This document shows positions 1 to 7,840 of a DNA stretch of 45,805 nucleotides, piece after piece. The notes beneath the pieces are model-generated. The model was not told where the DNA came from. It saw only the letters and a list, made by a program, of their open reading frames with translations, and made no database searches. The number at the start of each line of letters is the position of its first letter. Position 1 is the first letter of the stretch. The stretch is from Solobacterium sp. (GTDB taxonomy: Bacteria > Bacillota_I > Bacilli_A > Erysipelotrichales > Erysipelotrichaceae): contig JAILQT010000021.1 in assembly GCA_024698805.1 (NCBI GenBank), positions 1 through 45,805 on the forward strand. The letters run 5' to 3'. The position numbers and the translations under genes were made by a program.

Positions 1-1
1 C

Positions 2-670
2 CTCATGTCCCTCGGCATCGAAGGACCGTATATCCTTGTCCCCCACTCCGCCTCCGGTCTGGAAGCGGTATACTGGGCGGGAAAATACCCGGATGAGGTC
101 GAAGCAATCATCGGTCTCGATCCGGCAGTACCGAAGCAGTATGACTGCATGCCCGGTACGCATATCACCGAAATGGAACCGCAGGATGCGGAAGAAGCCG
201 TCGAAGCAATGAAAATGAACGACCTTCTGCAGTACAGGATCGGCCTGATCCGGCTGACCATGGATCCCGATTCCCTGCTGGCGGCACTGCGCAGCGATGC
301 GCTGGCGGAAGAAGAGAAGGAACAGTACAGGGCGCTGTTCTATACGAAGTTCTGCGAAGGCTCCGGCAGCACGATGATGCGGGAGACGATCTGTACGGAA
401 CATTCCCTGCAGGTGCTGCTTGAGCTGTATAACAGCCCTGCCCCGGATGTCCCGTCGCTCTTCTTCGTTTCGAGTGACGAAGCGATGCTCGCACGCCCGT
501 ACGGCTCGCTGTCCGCCTGGTATAAGATCCATGAGGATTACCTTGCGCATGTTACGGACGGGAAGATCGTATATATGGACTGCGGCCATTACATACATGC
601 GGAAGAGCCGGAAACGGTCTCTGCGGAAATGACAGCCTTCATTGAATCACTGCCCAGGAGGAAAGAATGA
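2..670 (+). CDS. alpha/beta hydrolase, 5'-partial
   Basis: The C-terminal part of an alpha/beta-hydrolase-fold protein that enters from outside the window. The reading frame is open from base 2. An ATG at 5 exists, but it has no visible ribosome binding site and the N-terminal strands and oxyanion-hole segment of the fold would be missing. The nucleophile elbow is PHSASG, with Ser at about residue 15 from that ATG. The catalytic His is in DCGHYIHAEEPE near the C-terminus, and an acidic residue in SSDEAM is the likely third member of the triad. The substrate cannot be told from sequence. The stop codon overlaps the ATG of the next gene (ATGA), so the two are translationally coupled and probably co-regulated. 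Confidence 0.8.
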   Translation, partial: LMSLGIEGPYILVPHSASGLEAVYWAGKYPDEVEAIIGLDPAVPKQYDCMPGTHITEMEPQDAEEAVEAMKMNDLLQYRIGLIRLTMDPDSLLAALRSDALAEEEKEQYRALFYTKFCEGSGSTMMRETICTEHSLQVLLELYNSPAPDVPSLFFVSSDEAMLARPYGSLSAWYKIHEDYLAHVTDGKIVYMDCGHYIHAEEPETVSAEMTAFIESLPRRKE

Positions 671-1431
671 TCCTATCCGAAAAGATCTGTGAATTAAGGA
701 AAAGAGCCGGACTCTCCCAGGAGGAGTTCGGCGCAGAGATCGGCGTAAGCCGGCAGGCTGTTTCCAAATGGGAGACAGCCCAGGCAATGCCGGACCTGAA
801 CAAGGTCATCGCGATCGCGAAGTACTTCAGTGTCCCGGCTGATCTCCTGCTGAATGATGAATATGACCTGTCTTCTGCCGTCATGCCGGCAGCCCCTGCT
901 TTTGCGGAAGGAGCGGGAACGGTCAGCCTCGAAGAGATACAGGCATATCTGGGCGTGCGGAAAACAGCCGCGCGGAATCTCGTCGCGGCGGTATTCCTGT
1001 TCTTCCTGTCGCCGCTTGCCGGCATCTTCATCACCGTCTTCAACGAAAAACTCTATCTGGCCGGCCTGCTGCTGCAGATCGTCGCGCTGGCCGCTGCCGC
1101 GGTCATCCTCGTGCTCACGTTCCTGAGGCTTTCAGGATCCCGGCACCTGTTCAGAGGACAGAAAGAGCTGGCGTACGGCGTCAGGGGTGCCGTCACGGAG
1201 CAGAGGAAACAGTTCGAGCGCACATTCCTCCTCTGCATGATCACGGGCGTCATCTGCATGTTCCTGTTCGTTGTGCCGATGATGACGGTCTCCGCCTTCA
1301 CAGACACAAATAATGCGGCGATCGCCGCAGCCGGCTGCGTCATGCTGGCAGTCTTCGCACTGGGCATATCCTGCATTGTCTATGCGGTGTTCGTCGACCG
1401 CGGCTTCCGGAAAGTGCTGAAGCTGAAATAA
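667..1431 (+). CDS. XRE-family regulator with C-terminal membrane domain
   Basis: 254 aa. Residues 1-65 are an HTH_3/XRE DNA-binding domain with the signature SRQAVSKWE and the following leucine-rich helix. The rest carries four hydrophobic stretches typical of membrane segments (about 100-123, 127-147, 184-205, 215-240). XRE regulators with a membrane tail are common in Firmicutes; their signals are mostly unknown. A ribosome binding site (AGGAGGAAAG) lies in the end of the upstream hydrolase gene, and the start overlaps its stop by four bases. It may regulate its own two-gene unit. A convergent terminator follows directly. Confidence 0.85.
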   Translation: MILSEKICELRKRAGLSQEEFGAEIGVSRQAVSKWETAQAMPDLNKVIAIAKYFSVPADLLLNDEYDLSSAVMPAAPAFAEGAGTVSLEEIQAYLGVRKTAARNLVAAVFLFFLSPLAGIFITVFNEKLYLAGLLLQIVALAAAAVILVLTFLRLSGSRHLFRGQKELAYGVRGAVTEQRKQFERTFLLCMITGVICMFLFVVPMMTVSAFTDTNNAAIAAAGCVMLAVFALGISCIVYAVFVDRGFRKVLKLK

Positions 1432-1432
1432 A

Positions 1433-1475
1433 AAATTGAACTGCCGTTCCTTCTTCGGGGGATGGCAGTTCATTT
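1433..1475. terminator. bidirectional rho-independent terminator
   Basis: Inverted repeat with the perfect arms AAATTGAACTGCC (1433-1445) and GGCAGTTCATTT (1464-1475), flanked by A-rich and T-rich sequence. It sits between the convergent XRE regulator and MFS genes and can serve both strands. Confidence 0.85.
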
Positions 1476-1478
1476 CCG

Positions 1479-2642
1479 TTATGCTTTCTTTTTCCTGAGC
1501 ATGGAGATCAGCGACAGCAGCACAGGCACTGTCATGATGAACGCACCGAGCAGCGCGACGCTCCTTGCGCCGAACCTGTCCATGATCATGCCGGAATAGG
1601 TCAGGGCAATGATGCCCGCGAAGCTTCCGTACATCGCATCCGACAGGGAATGTGCCGTATTCTTCAGTGCACCGCTGACATTCTTCTCCGTGATCTCACG
1701 CATCGTCGGCAGCATCAGGCCGTAGCTGATATTGTTGAAGACAGTGCCGAGGATGATCATCGCGGGCGCAGTCGCCGTAAACGTCAGCGTCATTGTCACA
1801 AGCACGCAGCAGCACATCAGGAACAGCCTGAGGTCCACCTGGATCCTCCGCAGGTTGCCTGAGATGAAGATCAGCACAGCCTGCATCATGACGCCGATAA
1901 AGGCATCGATACCGAGTATGGATACGTCGCCGCCGACACTCTGGAGGATGACGTTCTTCAGGTTGTTGAACGGCGAAGCCGCAAGACCTGTCATGAAAAG
2001 GATGATGAGCAGGAAAACATACGGCCGGATCTTCAGGAGCTCCTTCGGATTGGAGGATTCCTTCGCACCGGTCTTTTTCTCATAGGCTTCCTCTGCCGTA
2101 ATAAAAGCCAGGACAAGGACGATCACAGCCAGGCTGCCCGACATGATCGGGATCATATTGTAGCCGAACCTGGTGATCATCTGTCCCATCACCAGCATGA
2201 CGACACCGTAGCCGGCGGAACCGAGCGCCCTGGCGCGGCCGTAGACGGAAGCGTCGCGGTGGAAGCTCCGCAGCATCCACGAGTCAAGGTTCGAACCCAG
2301 CGGCGCCAGCATGAAGCCGAACAGCGGATACATGCACGCAGCGAGAACGGCGTTCTTTACAGCCGTGAAATAGATGGCAAGCGTAAGCGCGACGGCTGCC
2401 GTGAACTCAAAGAGGAACACCTTCCTGTTCGTACGCAGCCTGTCGCACATGCCGCCCCAGAAAAAGGCTCCCGCAAAGGAACAGCCCATATAGACTGCCA
2501 GCATCAGCGACAGTGCCGTGCTGCTCAGTCCCCGGGAAAGGAGATACGTTGAACAGAAGCCCGCAAAGGCTGCCACGAATCCCCAGTAGAGGCTGTCCAG
2601 CACTGCGAATTTCAGAAATACTTTTATATCGACTGTATCCAT
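1479..2642 (-). CDS. MFS transporter
   Basis: 387 aa, almost wholly hydrophobic, with about twelve predicted membrane helices. The loop after helix 2 has GGMCDRLRTNRK, which matches the major-facilitator signature G-x3-D-R-x-G-R-R/K. Family length is normal. The start at 2642 has a modest ribosome binding site (AGGAA). It lies only 28 bases after the alcohol dehydrogenase stop with no terminator between them, so it is probably the last gene of the cupin-dehydrogenase-MFS operon and may move that operon's substrate or product. The substrate is not identifiable. Confidence 0.85.
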   Translation of the reverse strand: MDTVDIKVFLKFAVLDSLYWGFVAAFAGFCSTYLLSRGLSSTALSLMLAVYMGCSFAGAFFWGGMCDRLRTNRKVFLFEFTAAVALTLAIYFTAVKNAVLAACMYPLFGFMLAPLGSNLDSWMLRSFHRDASVYGRARALGSAGYGVVMLVMGQMITRFGYNMIPIMSGSLAVIVLVLAFITAEEAYEKKTGAKESSNPKELLKIRPYVFLLIILFMTGLAASPFNNLKNVILQSVGGDVSILGIDAFIGVMMQAVLIFISGNLRRIQVDLRLFLMCCCVLVTMTLTFTATAPAMIILGTVFNNISYGLMLPTMREITEKNVSGALKNTAHSLSDAMYGSFAGIIALTYSGMIMDRFGARSVALLGAFIMTVPVLLSLISMLRKKKA

Positions 2643-2670
2643 ATCACATTCCTGTATGAATCAATATATT

Positions 2671-3747
2671 TTACAGACCGGCGATCCGCTTCAGGACTTC
2701 CGCATCCGCGTGGAAACGGCAGCCTTTCAGCCTCGCGGTATTCTGCACGACGGCGTCATAGGCGCGCTGCAGTGTTTCCGCAGGGACTGTCTCGCCTTCA
2801 TACAGGCTGTCCATATATGCCGCAAACGAATCAAAGTCTGCGAACCCTGCAGCCTGCAGGATCTGGTCCCTGTCTTCCTGCCCCGCTTCCTTCAGGTAAT
2901 TCTTCAGGAAGTATCCGCATGCCCTGCCGTGCGGCATCTTCAGGTCATAGGTGAGGATGTAGCTCAGCGCATGCGGGATCGATGTGCCCGTCTGCGCGAT
3001 CGCGATGCCTGCGAACGCGGAAGCACGCATCATATCCGCATAATTCTCATCGGAAGCTTCTGTTTTCCCGGATATGATATCCTTTGAACGCTTCCATACG
3101 GACAGGCCGTACAGGACGGCAGCCCTGGAATAGTCGTCCGCAGAGGTGCTTTCATAGCTTTCGATCATATGGGCGAGGGCATCGACTGCCGTATCCCTGA
3201 TCATCGCATATTTCGCGCTGCGCAGGTATTTGCCGTCGATCAGCGCCAGTTTCGGGAAGATCTTATACGGGATCGACATCTTCGTATTCTTCTCATGCAC
3301 GGTCAGCACGGATACGCCGGTAACTTCGGAGCCTGTGCCGCATGTCGTCGGCACGGCGATCACCGGCAGCGCTTCCGGCGACAGCGTTTTGTCATACAGG
3401 TCGCTGTCCGCATCCTGCAGGTACATCAGATGGGCGATCGCCTTGGCAGCGTCCATCGGGGAGCCCCCGCCGATGCCGATGACGAAATCCGCCCCGGACT
3501 CCATCCCGTACAGGGCGCCTTTGCGCACGGTCTCAACAGACGGATTCTCTTCGATCTGGTCAAACAGGCAGTATTCCTTCCCGTTTGCGCTGAGGGCGGC
3601 CGTCACATCGTCGAGCGCGCCGCACGCCTTCGCCGAATGTCTCCCGGTAACGATCAGGGCCTTATTTCCGAATGCGGCGATATCCTTCGCATGCGCTGCG
3701 ACGCATTCCGTCTCATCAAAGACCCTGACAGGCATATAGAACTTCAT
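2671..3747 (-). CDS. iron-containing alcohol dehydrogenase
   Basis: 358 aa from the ATG at 3747. An in-frame GTG at 3759 is less likely because it lies within the GTGAGG ribosome binding site. This is the group III metal-dependent alcohol dehydrogenase fold. Visible features are the nucleotide-binding GIGGGSPMDAAKAIA, the PTTCGTGSEVT segment, and the metal ligands Asp and His in DTAVDALAHMIE, His in SIPHALSY and His in MPHGRACG. All four ligands are present, so the enzyme should be active with NAD(P)H on an alcohol/aldehyde pair. It lies directly after a cupin gene and before an MFS transporter. Physiological substrate unknown. Confidence 0.88.
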   Translation of the reverse strand: MKFYMPVRVFDETECVAAHAKDIAAFGNKALIVTGRHSAKACGALDDVTAALSANGKEYCLFDQIEENPSVETVRKGALYGMESGADFVIGIGGGSPMDAAKAIAHLMYLQDADSDLYDKTLSPEALPVIAVPTTCGTGSEVTGVSVLTVHEKNTKMSIPYKIFPKLALIDGKYLRSAKYAMIRDTAVDALAHMIESYESTSADDYSRAAVLYGLSVWKRSKDIISGKTEASDENYADMMRASAFAGIAIAQTGTSIPHALSYILTYDLKMPHGRACGYFLKNYLKEAGQEDRDQILQAAGFADFDSFAAYMDSLYEGETVPAETLQRAYDAVVQNTARLKGCRFHADAEVLKRIAGL

Positions 3748-3755
3748 GGTACGCC

Positions 3756-4106
3756 TCACTTATACACGATCACCGCAATGAGTTCGACAGTCTCATCGCC
3801 TTTGTTCGTGATGCCGTGGCCTTCGCCGGCCGGGCAGATCGTCACGTCGCCTGCGGATACGGTGCATACCGTGCCGTTGTCGCTGTATTCCGCTGTTCCT
3901 TTGAGGATATAAAAGATCTCTTCGTCTGTTTCGTGAACGTGGTAGCCGATCCCTGTCCCGGGTTCCAGCGTCAGTTTCGCGAAGAGTCTGCCTTTATCAT
4001 AGAGTTCTTCGGGGGAATTGATGAAATGCGTCAGTTTTACGGTGCCGTCACCGCCGCGCATATGTTCGCGTGTCTCTTTTGCACATTCATTCTCTCTTCT
4101 GATCAT
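3756..4106 (-). CDS. small cupin-domain protein
   Basis: 116 aa single cupin. Motif 1 is GIGYHVHETDEEIFYIL, with His-His and Glu in metal-binding positions; motif 2 is PAGEGHGI with the second-site His. It is likely a metal-dependent isomerase, a dioxygenase-like enzyme or a ligand-binding protein; the sequence does not decide which. The start has a strong AAGGAGA site. First gene of a probable three-gene operon with the alcohol dehydrogenase and MFS genes; the dehydrogenase ribosome binding site overlaps this stop codon. Confidence 0.8.
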   Translation of the reverse strand: MIRRENECAKETREHMRGGDGTVKLTHFINSPEELYDKGRLFAKLTLEPGTGIGYHVHETDEEIFYILKGTAEYSDNGTVCTVSAGDVTICPAGEGHGITNKGDETVELIAVIVYK

Positions 4107-4135
4107 GATTGTTTCTCCTTCTGTATATTGTTTCT

Positions 4136-4165
4136 ATTATAGCATCATCCGTGCCCTGCATACCG
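4136..4165 (-). promoter_or_regulatory. promoter of cupin-dehydrogenase-MFS operon
   Basis: On the minus strand an extended -10 box, TGC-TATAAT, lies at 4144-4136, about 30 bases upstream of the cupin start. No good -35 box is visible, which is tolerated for an extended -10. Confidence 0.5.
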
Positions 4166-4224
4166 TCTCATGCATGGACAAAAGAACGGCTGTGCTGTAA
4201 TCTGTTTCAAAGAGGGATACTACT

Positions 4225-5055
4225 ATGATCAGAAATATAAAAGCTCTCGCGGCGGATATCGACATGACGCTGACTTTCAAAGGTGCAGACCTCCCTCCCC
4301 TTGTCGCACAGGCTTTCACCCTGCTTCATGAACAGGGCGTAAAGCTCGGCCTTGCGACAGGCAGGGAGATCACGGACAAACTGAAACACCAGGGTAAGAC
4401 CTGGGGCCTGCCTTTTGAATTCGACTTCATCATCGGCATGAACGGCGGGATGGTCTATGACAGTGAAGACGGCACGATGTGGTGCACGGAGCTGCTCACG
4501 ACGGATGAGATGAAAGCGATCCTCGAGTATATGATGCCGCTGATCGATAAATATGAGATCTCCGTCAACGCGGAAGGCGGCGGCAACCATAACGCGATGT
4601 ATATACGGGGCGAACTGCTCGCTTCCGCACGGAGGCACGGCTTTGATTTCGTCGACAAAACCGGCGATATCGACGGTTTCTGCGAAAGACCTGCCTACAA
4701 GTTCCTGTTCCGCAGCACGCCGGAAAACGAGGCGGAGATCCGGCAGACGTTCCTGGAGCGGTTCGGCGGGGATTACCAGATCATCGGCACATTCCCCGGC
4801 ACCGTGGAGGCCATGCGCAAAGGCATCGATAAGGGAAGCGGGATGAAGCGGTATGCGGACAAACGCGGCATATCCATGGGGAACATCATCGCGTTCGGCG
4901 ACAATGAGAATGACAATTCCCTGCTCACCGCCTGCGGCTGGGGCGTCGCGCTGAAGAACGCAACGGACGCAACGAAAGCGATCGCGGACGACGTCACCGA
5001 ATACGACTGCGAAAACAGCGGCGTCGGACATTACCTGTTCGATCATTACCTGTGA
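4225..5055 (+). CDS. Cof-type HAD phosphatase
   Basis: 276 aa, type IIB HAD hydrolase of the Cof family, which dephosphorylates sugar phosphates or flavin/pyridoxal phosphates in the cytoplasm. Motif I is DIDMTLT with both catalytic Asp residues. Motif II is the Thr in ATGRE. The motif IV region is FGDNENDNSLL. The cap domain spans roughly residues 85-190. AGAGGG precedes the ATG by eight bases. It resembles the HAD at 6209-7030 along most of its length (both have FxFDFxIGxNGG and end in LFDHYL), so the pair looks like an old duplication. A candidate promoter is TGGACA (4175-4180) and TGTAAT (4196-4201), with a short 15-base spacer. Confidence 0.85.
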   Translation: MIRNIKALAADIDMTLTFKGADLPPLVAQAFTLLHEQGVKLGLATGREITDKLKHQGKTWGLPFEFDFIIGMNGGMVYDSEDGTMWCTELLTTDEMKAILEYMMPLIDKYEISVNAEGGGNHNAMYIRGELLASARRHGFDFVDKTGDIDGFCERPAYKFLFRSTPENEAEIRQTFLERFGGDYQIIGTFPGTVEAMRKGIDKGSGMKRYADKRGISMGNIIAFGDNENDNSLLTACGWGVALKNATDATKAIADDVTEYDCENSGVGHYLFDHYL

Positions 5056-5083
5056 AAAAGAATGACCGCGCGGTCATTCTTTT
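5056..5083. terminator. bidirectional terminator
   Basis: Perfect 28-base palindrome (half-arm AAAAGAATGACCGC) directly after the HAD stop, followed by TTTAATT. Its last bases overlap the stop codon of the convergent glycosyltransferase gene, so it can end transcription from both sides. Confidence 0.88.
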
Positions 5084-6116
5084 AATTGAATCCATAGACT
5101 TTGTTCAGCAGGTGATAGATGTTGATGACGAGCTTTCTGTTCGGTACGCGTATGGCTGTACCCATAAGTCCGTTGTGAAGCTGTTTGTAGAGCTCCTCAT
5201 CTTTTTCCCTGGTGTATTCCCAGAGATCGTCGGAGAGTTTCTTTGATTCCTCCGTATTGATCAGTATGCACAGCAGGTGCGAGATGACGGTGATGATCTG
5301 CAGATAATGGAACATATAATTCCTCGCGTGCCTGTCCTGCGGGTCGAGCCTCACCATATCGTCGATCATGATCTTATTGACGCGCAGCTGCTGGTCGATG
5401 CGGGACTTCATGACTTCCTCGTTGACGGACTGGTCCGACCTGCCGATATAGTAGTGGTACAGATCCACGTCCATATAGTAGAGATATTTCACGAACGGGA
5501 ACGGGTACGTCACATAGATATTGTCCACATAGAACGTATGTTTCGGCAGCACCAGGCCGCTGTCCCTGAGCATCTGTGTACGGTAGATGACGGAATGCAT
5601 CATCACATACTTCCATGGCGGCATCGGCTTCGCTTCCTTCCAGGTAAAGACCCTGTTAACGGGCATATATCCCCTGCAGTCCATCACTTTCTTATGTGTC
5701 TGGCCGACCTTGTCATAGATATAGTTCACCAGGCACATATCCGGCAGCGGGTCACCGCTCTCTTCATTCTTCCGGACCAGCTCACGGAGCGTATCCAGTA
5801 CCTGCCTCAGTTCTTCGATACCGACCCAGTCGTCGGAATCCACGACTTTGAAATAGAGGCCTTCCGCATTCTTCAGGCCGGTATTGACCGCCTCGCCGTG
5901 GCCGCCGTTCTCCTGATGCACCGCCCTGACGATGCCGGGATATTTTTCCATATACGCATCCGCGATCTTCGCAGTGTTGTCTTTTTCTGAGCCGTCATCC
6001 ACGATGATGATCTGGATATCATCGCCTCCGCCTTCAAGCAGGGTGGAAATGCAGTGCTCCATATATGCCTGCGAATTGTAGCACGGCACTGCAGCTGACA
6101 GAAGTTTCGTATTCAT
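5082..6116 (-). CDS. family 2 glycosyltransferase
   Basis: 344 aa GT-A fold glycosyltransferase. The N-terminus has SAAVPCYNSQAYMEHCI, then the nucleotide-sugar site IIIVDDGSEKDNT, the acceptor-side HQENGGHGEAVNTG and the metal-binding DSDDW at about residues 93-97. The C-terminal half is a helical region of the kind found in EpsJ-like enzymes. No membrane helix is clear, so it is probably cytoplasmic or peripheral, transferring a sugar to a surface glycan or lipid. It has a strong GGGGGAGG ribosome binding site and stands alone between two HAD genes, with no other glycan genes nearby. Confidence 0.87.
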   Translation of the reverse strand: MNTKLLSAAVPCYNSQAYMEHCISTLLEGGGDDIQIIIVDDGSEKDNTAKIADAYMEKYPGIVRAVHQENGGHGEAVNTGLKNAEGLYFKVVDSDDWVGIEELRQVLDTLRELVRKNEESGDPLPDMCLVNYIYDKVGQTHKKVMDCRGYMPVNRVFTWKEAKPMPPWKYVMMHSVIYRTQMLRDSGLVLPKHTFYVDNIYVTYPFPFVKYLYYMDVDLYHYYIGRSDQSVNEEVMKSRIDQQLRVNKIMIDDMVRLDPQDRHARNYMFHYLQIITVISHLLCILINTEESKKLSDDLWEYTREKDEELYKQLHNGLMGTAIRVPNRKLVINIYHLLNKVYGFN

Positions 6117-6174
6117 ATGAGGACCTCCCCCTCTCTATTTTCCAACCTTTTTATGCGATTGTACAACGGAATAT

Positions 6175-6208
6175 TTCAACATTAAAGATTCTCTGCGATA
6201 ATGGACCT
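6175..6208 (+). promoter_or_regulatory. promoter placed for a leaderless transcript
   Basis: -35 TTCAAC (6175-6180), 16-base spacer, -10 GATAAT (6197-6202). Only six bases separate the -10 box from the ATG at 6209, so transcription would start at or next to the start codon. No Shine-Dalgarno sequence precedes that ATG. Confidence 0.5.
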
Positions 6209-7030
6209 ATGAGGAAAGACTACAAAGTAATCGTTGCGGATATAGACCGCACGCTGCGCGACAGGAACGACCAGTTCGGCGAGATCAACCGGAAGGCATT
6301 CCAGGAGCTCCACAGGAGGGGCGTCCTGCTAGGTCTTGCGTCAGGAAGACCGGTATGGCAGAAGCTGCTCGAGCACGCAGAAGAATGGGAACTCGGATTC
6401 CAGTTCGATTTCGTGATCGGACTCAACGGCGGGGAGATCTATGATTTAAAGAAGAATGAGGTAAAGAAACTCAACCCGCTGATGCCTGAGACGATCAAAG
6501 AGATCATCACGAAGATGGAACCGACGCAGTGTAATCCGTTCATCTACCGCGAAGGCTATATGCTGGCAAGATGGGACGATGAACTGCTGCAGGCAAGCGC
6601 AAAGCGCAACAACAACGAATCACGCGTCGTGAAGGATCTCAGTGAACTGTGGGATGAACCTGTCGGCAAGATCATGTACAGGACGCATTCCGCGGAAGAG
6701 ATGGACGCTGTCGTCGTACCGCTCGCAAAGTCGATCGAGAACGACATCTTCTTCTCCTTCAAGACCAGGGTCGACCTGCTGGAGTTCCAGGACAGGCGCA
6801 ACAACAAGGGCAACGGCGTCCTGGATTTCTGCAATTCCTACGGCATCCCGATGGAGGACGTCATGGCGTTCGGCGATGCGGAGAACGACCTGGAGATGAT
6901 GAAGATGGCCGGCTACAGTGTCTGCCTGTGCAACGGCATGCCGGAAAACAGGGAGATCGCGGATGCGGTGACCGAATACCCTGCCGGCGAAGACGGTTTC
7001 GGCAGATGGCTCTTCGACCATTATCTGTGA
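6209..7030 (+). CDS. Cof-type HAD phosphatase
   Basis: 273 aa from the ATG at 6209. A longer open frame begins at 6065, but it reads through the divergent promoter region and the start of the glycosyltransferase gene and gives a non-homologous extension. Motif I is DIDRTLRD, motif II the Ser in ASGRP, the cap domain spans about residues 85-185, and the metal-binding motif is FGDAENDLEMM. It is a paralogue of the HAD at 4225-5055. The substrate is probably a small phosphorylated sugar or cofactor. The start has no ribosome binding site and may be leaderless (see the promoter at 6175). Confidence 0.85.
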   Translation: MRKDYKVIVADIDRTLRDRNDQFGEINRKAFQELHRRGVLLGLASGRPVWQKLLEHAEEWELGFQFDFVIGLNGGEIYDLKKNEVKKLNPLMPETIKEIITKMEPTQCNPFIYREGYMLARWDDELLQASAKRNNNESRVVKDLSELWDEPVGKIMYRTHSAEEMDAVVVPLAKSIENDIFFSFKTRVDLLEFQDRRNNKGNGVLDFCNSYGIPMEDVMAFGDAENDLEMMKMAGYSVCLCNGMPENREIADAVTEYPAGEDGFGRWLFDHYL

Positions 7031-7060
7031 AAAAAAGCGGATCGATATGACCCGCAGAGG

Positions 7061-7086
7061 ATACAGCTGAGGCTGTATTTTTTTAT
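7061..7086 (+). terminator. rho-independent terminator after HAD gene
   Basis: Stem ATACAGC (7061-7067), loop TGAG, stem GCTGTAT (7072-7078), then a T run (TTTTTTTATTT). It overlaps the end of the convergent phosphoribosyltransferase gene. Confidence 0.8.
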
Positions 7087-7730
7087 TTATTGAAATAGGA
7101 GATCCCGTATGTATTGACGATCGCATCGACCTTTTTCCCGGCCCTGCAGAGCGGGCAGTCATGCGACGGCGTGCTCTGGTAGTCATCCAGGATGCCCTTG
7201 ATCGTGAAGACGGATGATACAGGGTAGCCGAAGCATTTGTCGATCGATGAGAAGATCGAGCATACGCCTGCAGGCTCGCCGCCGTAATAGCGGATCGCTT
7301 CCAGGCCGCCCTGTACGGTATAGCCGGTCGTGATCGACGCAGCGAGGATCAGGACGTGCTTGCCTTTGATCATCGGGATGATATTGTCACGGAAGATCAG
7401 CTGGCTGCCGGTCGTATGTTCAGGGGTCACGACGTAGATCGTATTGTGGATATTGATGCTGCGGAATCCCTGTTTCGTCAGATCGCTGGCCATGCAGGCA
7501 CCGACGACTTCCGTGCCGTCCAGGCACAGGATCGTATCGATCATCGTTGACTGTTTATGCTGTCTGGTGAGTATCTTTGCGGCTTCCCTGGCTTCCGAGA
7601 GACGGTGCTTTGTGAACGTCAGATCAACATAGTAGTTGATATGGCTGTGGCTGGTCGCAAAGTGACCTTTCTGCACTCTGAGCTTGATCGCGCCGTTCGG
7701 GTTGGGAAATTCCATTGATTGTACTGCCAT
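7083..7730 (-). CDS. phosphoribosyltransferase-like protein
   Basis: 215 aa with the type I phosphoribosyltransferase fold, nearest in look to orotate phosphoribosyltransferases. The segment equivalent to the PRPP loop is VLILAASITTGYT. Normal enzymes have two acidic residues where this protein has Ala-Ala, which weakens the case for catalysis and would fit a PRPP- or nucleotide-sensing role. The C-terminus has a CPLC pair (SHDCPLCRAGKK) that could bind a metal or form a disulfide. A strong TTGGAGG site precedes the ATG. The gene is monocistronic, and a perfect palindrome sits just upstream of its ribosome binding site. Confidence 0.75.
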   Translation of the reverse strand: MAVQSMEFPNPNGAIKLRVQKGHFATSHSHINYYVDLTFTKHRLSEAREAAKILTRQHKQSTMIDTILCLDGTEVVGACMASDLTKQGFRSINIHNTIYVVTPEHTTGSQLIFRDNIIPMIKGKHVLILAASITTGYTVQGGLEAIRYYGGEPAGVCSIFSSIDKCFGYPVSSVFTIKGILDDYQSTPSHDCPLCRAGKKVDAIVNTYGISYFNK

Positions 7731-7746
7731 ATTATTCCTCCAAATG

Positions 7747-7764
7747 ATCAGGCATATGCCTGAT
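7747..7764. promoter_or_regulatory. 18-base perfect palindrome upstream of phosphoribosyltransferase
   Basis: ATCAGGCATATGCCTGAT, a perfect inverted repeat a few bases upstream of the TTGGAGG site of the minus-strand gene. It could be an operator for a dimeric regulator, or an RNA hairpin next to the ribosome binding site. No regulator gene adjoins it. Confidence 0.5.
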
Positions 7765-7814
7765 TTTCTGTATATAAGAATTCTAACATAATTGCTTAAG
7801 CATTATCACTTGGG

Positions 7815-7840
7815 AAAATGCAGTGCATGCGCACTGCATT
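7815..7840 (-). terminator. terminator of glycine cleavage operon
   Basis: Inverted repeat AATGCAGTGC / GCACTGCATT (7817-7826 and 7831-7840) with an ATGC loop, followed on the minus strand by TTTTCCC. It begins at the last base of the lplA stop codon. The T tract is short. Confidence 0.7.
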
